64,000 nucleotides of DNA from Acridotheres tristis (Eukaryota; Chordata; Aves; Passeriformes; Sturnidae), in NCBI GenBank assembly GCA_037013685.1, contig CM072919.1, positions 45,770,116 to 45,834,115 on the forward strand. Reading direction: 5' to 3'. Shown here piece by piece: positions 62,601 to 64,000 of this stretch. The notes beneath the pieces were generated by a model that was not told the DNA's origin, did not search any database, and was given only the letters and a program-made list of their open reading frames with translations. Numbering within the stretch: the stretch's first letter is position 1; each line of letters starts with the position of its first letter. The position numbers and the translations under genes are program-made.

Positions 62601-64000
62601 GAACTGTAATAACAAAACAGCTACTTGTTTTTATTATGTTTTTCAGTAATCCTACACCAAAATCATAAATTCTCAAGGCATAGTCTGTTGTACTGTACAA
62701 GTAGTATGGGTTTAAGTGGCAGTGATGAATTGATGTAGTCAGAAGAATTAATTTTATCACATAAGAGTTCCCTGTGGAAGAAGGAGCAGCACATTACAGC
62801 ACAGCCTCCCATGAGACTACATCCAGTCCTAGACGTAGATTATGTAATTAGTGCAGTAAAATCATATGTCTAATGTGACCTAATTCAAAATGGAGTAAAG
62901 AATATGTTGAAGGCAGAGCTGTCAGCAGTAATTCATAACTGTAAAATAAATGTGGCAATGCTTTTCCCAAGCCTGACTAGCTGCTGTTCTGGTTTTGCTT
63001 GAACAGTGTTGGTTGCTATACTTCTAAGGTGTTATTTTTCAGTCTATCCAGAATTTACTTTCAGCGTTTGATGGCAAACATTCATTGATTAGATATTTAA
63101 TGAATACATGAAATTGTAATTTCTTTTTGAGAAAGTCTGAGTTAAGGGTAGCAATAAGTAAGCAGTAAAGAAAACTTCAGAAGTTTTTGGCACCAAGTTG
63201 CTTTGTACCTGTTAGCCATGGTATTTCTTTACAATTTCTTTACAATTTATGATTGTAAACCACCAACATTTCCACACAAGACACAATAAAATTTCAGAAT
63301 CTTGTGGTTAGAATACACTTTTCTGTTGTGTATTAAATACTTTGTGAGTTCTGTGATCGGAAGATGCTGAGAACTACTAAGGGCATACAGTAGCCGAACT
63401 TTTCTTGTTCCATTTGAACTCAGGCATCACTGTGTAGGATCCTTCTGTGTAAGAGCAAACCCATGGTGTCTTAAAGTCATTCTTTGAGTCTGAAAATCAG
63501 GTCTGATTTTATGTCTTTCTACATTTAGATTACAGTGTGTTATGCTTTGTTTCATCACTGCTCTGTTTATCTGAGCAATGAGTATTTTCCCAGCAATTAG
63601 GGTAAGTGATATAAAAACCTTATGATTAGACTTACAGATACATACAAAGTTATTGATTTACTGCCATATAGTTTTTAAACCTACACAAGTGCTGAAATTG
63701 CATTTTACTTTTTTTTTTTTCCATTAAGAGAAGGGATGTTTCTGCTTAACCAGAAATACTCATGCTTGGACAATCTTCATCAAAAAACCTGGAATCTGCT
63801 CTTATCTCAGTAAAATCGCTTTTTTTCTTACTCACTTAAAAAGATGTACTATTACCTCTTGATTCTTTGACAAAAATTACACCATTATCTCCGGGCACTA
63901 TGTGCCAAAACATATCATGAATCACTGCTGAGCTGCATGAGTAGAGATGTGAGTGGCACAGCATACCCCTCCTGGCTGTTACTGCTGTTTCTCCCTCCAC

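Larger units (their letters stand above)
28583..64000 (+). other. PIP5K1B: PIP5K1B gene span, 5' part (UTR exon through intron 5)
   Basis: This is the transcription unit as far as it can be followed. It consists of one probable 5' UTR exon and five coding exons, split by introns of about 0.7, 11.4, 10.0, 3.5 and 1.7 kb and an open-ended intron of more than 7.3 kb. All introns have GT-AG ends and all exon phases agree. The product makes phosphatidylinositol 4,5-bisphosphate from phosphatidylinositol 4-phosphate at membranes, feeding actin control, endocytosis and phospholipase C signalling (family knowledge). Exons past 'LQRDCR', which in the family begin with a VLESFKIMDYSLL-like stretch, are not seen and should lie to the right. 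More 5' UTR exons and the promoter may lie within or left of 1-28582, where I see no CpG-island-like block. Confidence 0.93.
56707..64000 (+). other. PIP5K1B: PIP5K1B intron 5 (open to the right)
   Basis: It begins GTGAGT. Two antisense CR1 pieces lie at 56872-57405 and 59140-59640. The rest is AT-rich, with a TA/CA-rich patch at about 58555-58670. I looked for the next coding exon (the VLESFKIMDYSLL region) and did not find it, so the intron probably runs past the window end. Confidence 0.85.

Noticed and set aside
56707..64000. Search for PIP5K1B coding exon 6
   Set aside because: No stretch encoding the expected ESFKIMDYSLL-type sequence was found on the + strand, so the exon is taken to lie beyond the window.

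Overview
This is a vertebrate nuclear window, about 40% GC by eye, gene-poor and intron-rich. It is almost certainly from a bird, and probably a passerine. Three signals support this. (1) Many CR1 LINE pieces carry the usual bird 3' end with ATTCTRTGA-type repeats. (2) There are solo LTRs of avian endogenous-retrovirus type. (3) At 28831-28989 there is a SINE with a tRNA-Ile-like head joined to a CR1 tail, the architecture of TguSINE1 described from zebra finch. PIP5K1B maps to chromosome 9 in human and, as I recall, to the Z chromosome in birds, so a Z-linked origin is likely. That is inference.

The only gene I can name is PIP5K1B (phosphatidylinositol 4-phosphate 5-kinase type 1 beta) on the + strand. 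Five coding exons are readable: 29393-29461, 40831-40961, 50917-51034, 54537-54689 and 56407-56706. They join in frame to give residues 1-257 of a protein of roughly 540 residues. The catalytic lysine falls exactly on residue 138 and an RRAS phospho-site on residue 214. The rest of the kinase domain and the C-terminus lie beyond base 64000; I found no sixth exon in 56707-64000. A likely 5' UTR exon (28583-28664) splices onto the ATG exon, gives a good Kozak context and an in-frame upstream stop, and carries two overlapping short upstream ORFs.

Layout: 1-28582 is upstream intergenic or 5' intronic DNA with no firm gene. It holds two weak exon candidates (457-549, 6763-6849), two CR1 3' ends, two LTRs in reverse orientation, a pair of similar 130-bp repeats, and several T/G-rich tracts. 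29462-40830 is intron 1, ending with a 1.7-kb degenerate CR1. 40962-50916 is intron 2, with two perfect hairpins, a small minus-strand membrane-protein-like ORF, a probable LTR and a CR1 endonuclease fragment. 51035-54536 is intron 3, 54690-56406 is intron 4, and 56707 onward is intron 5, which holds antisense CR1 pieces.

I found no bacterial-type systems, CRISPR array, rRNA gene or intact tRNA gene. The more unusual signals are the uORF pair before PIP5K1B, a possible alternative N-terminus reading into exon 2, the clustered hairpins and palindromes, the unclassified repeat pair, and the two unassigned exon candidates near the left edge.
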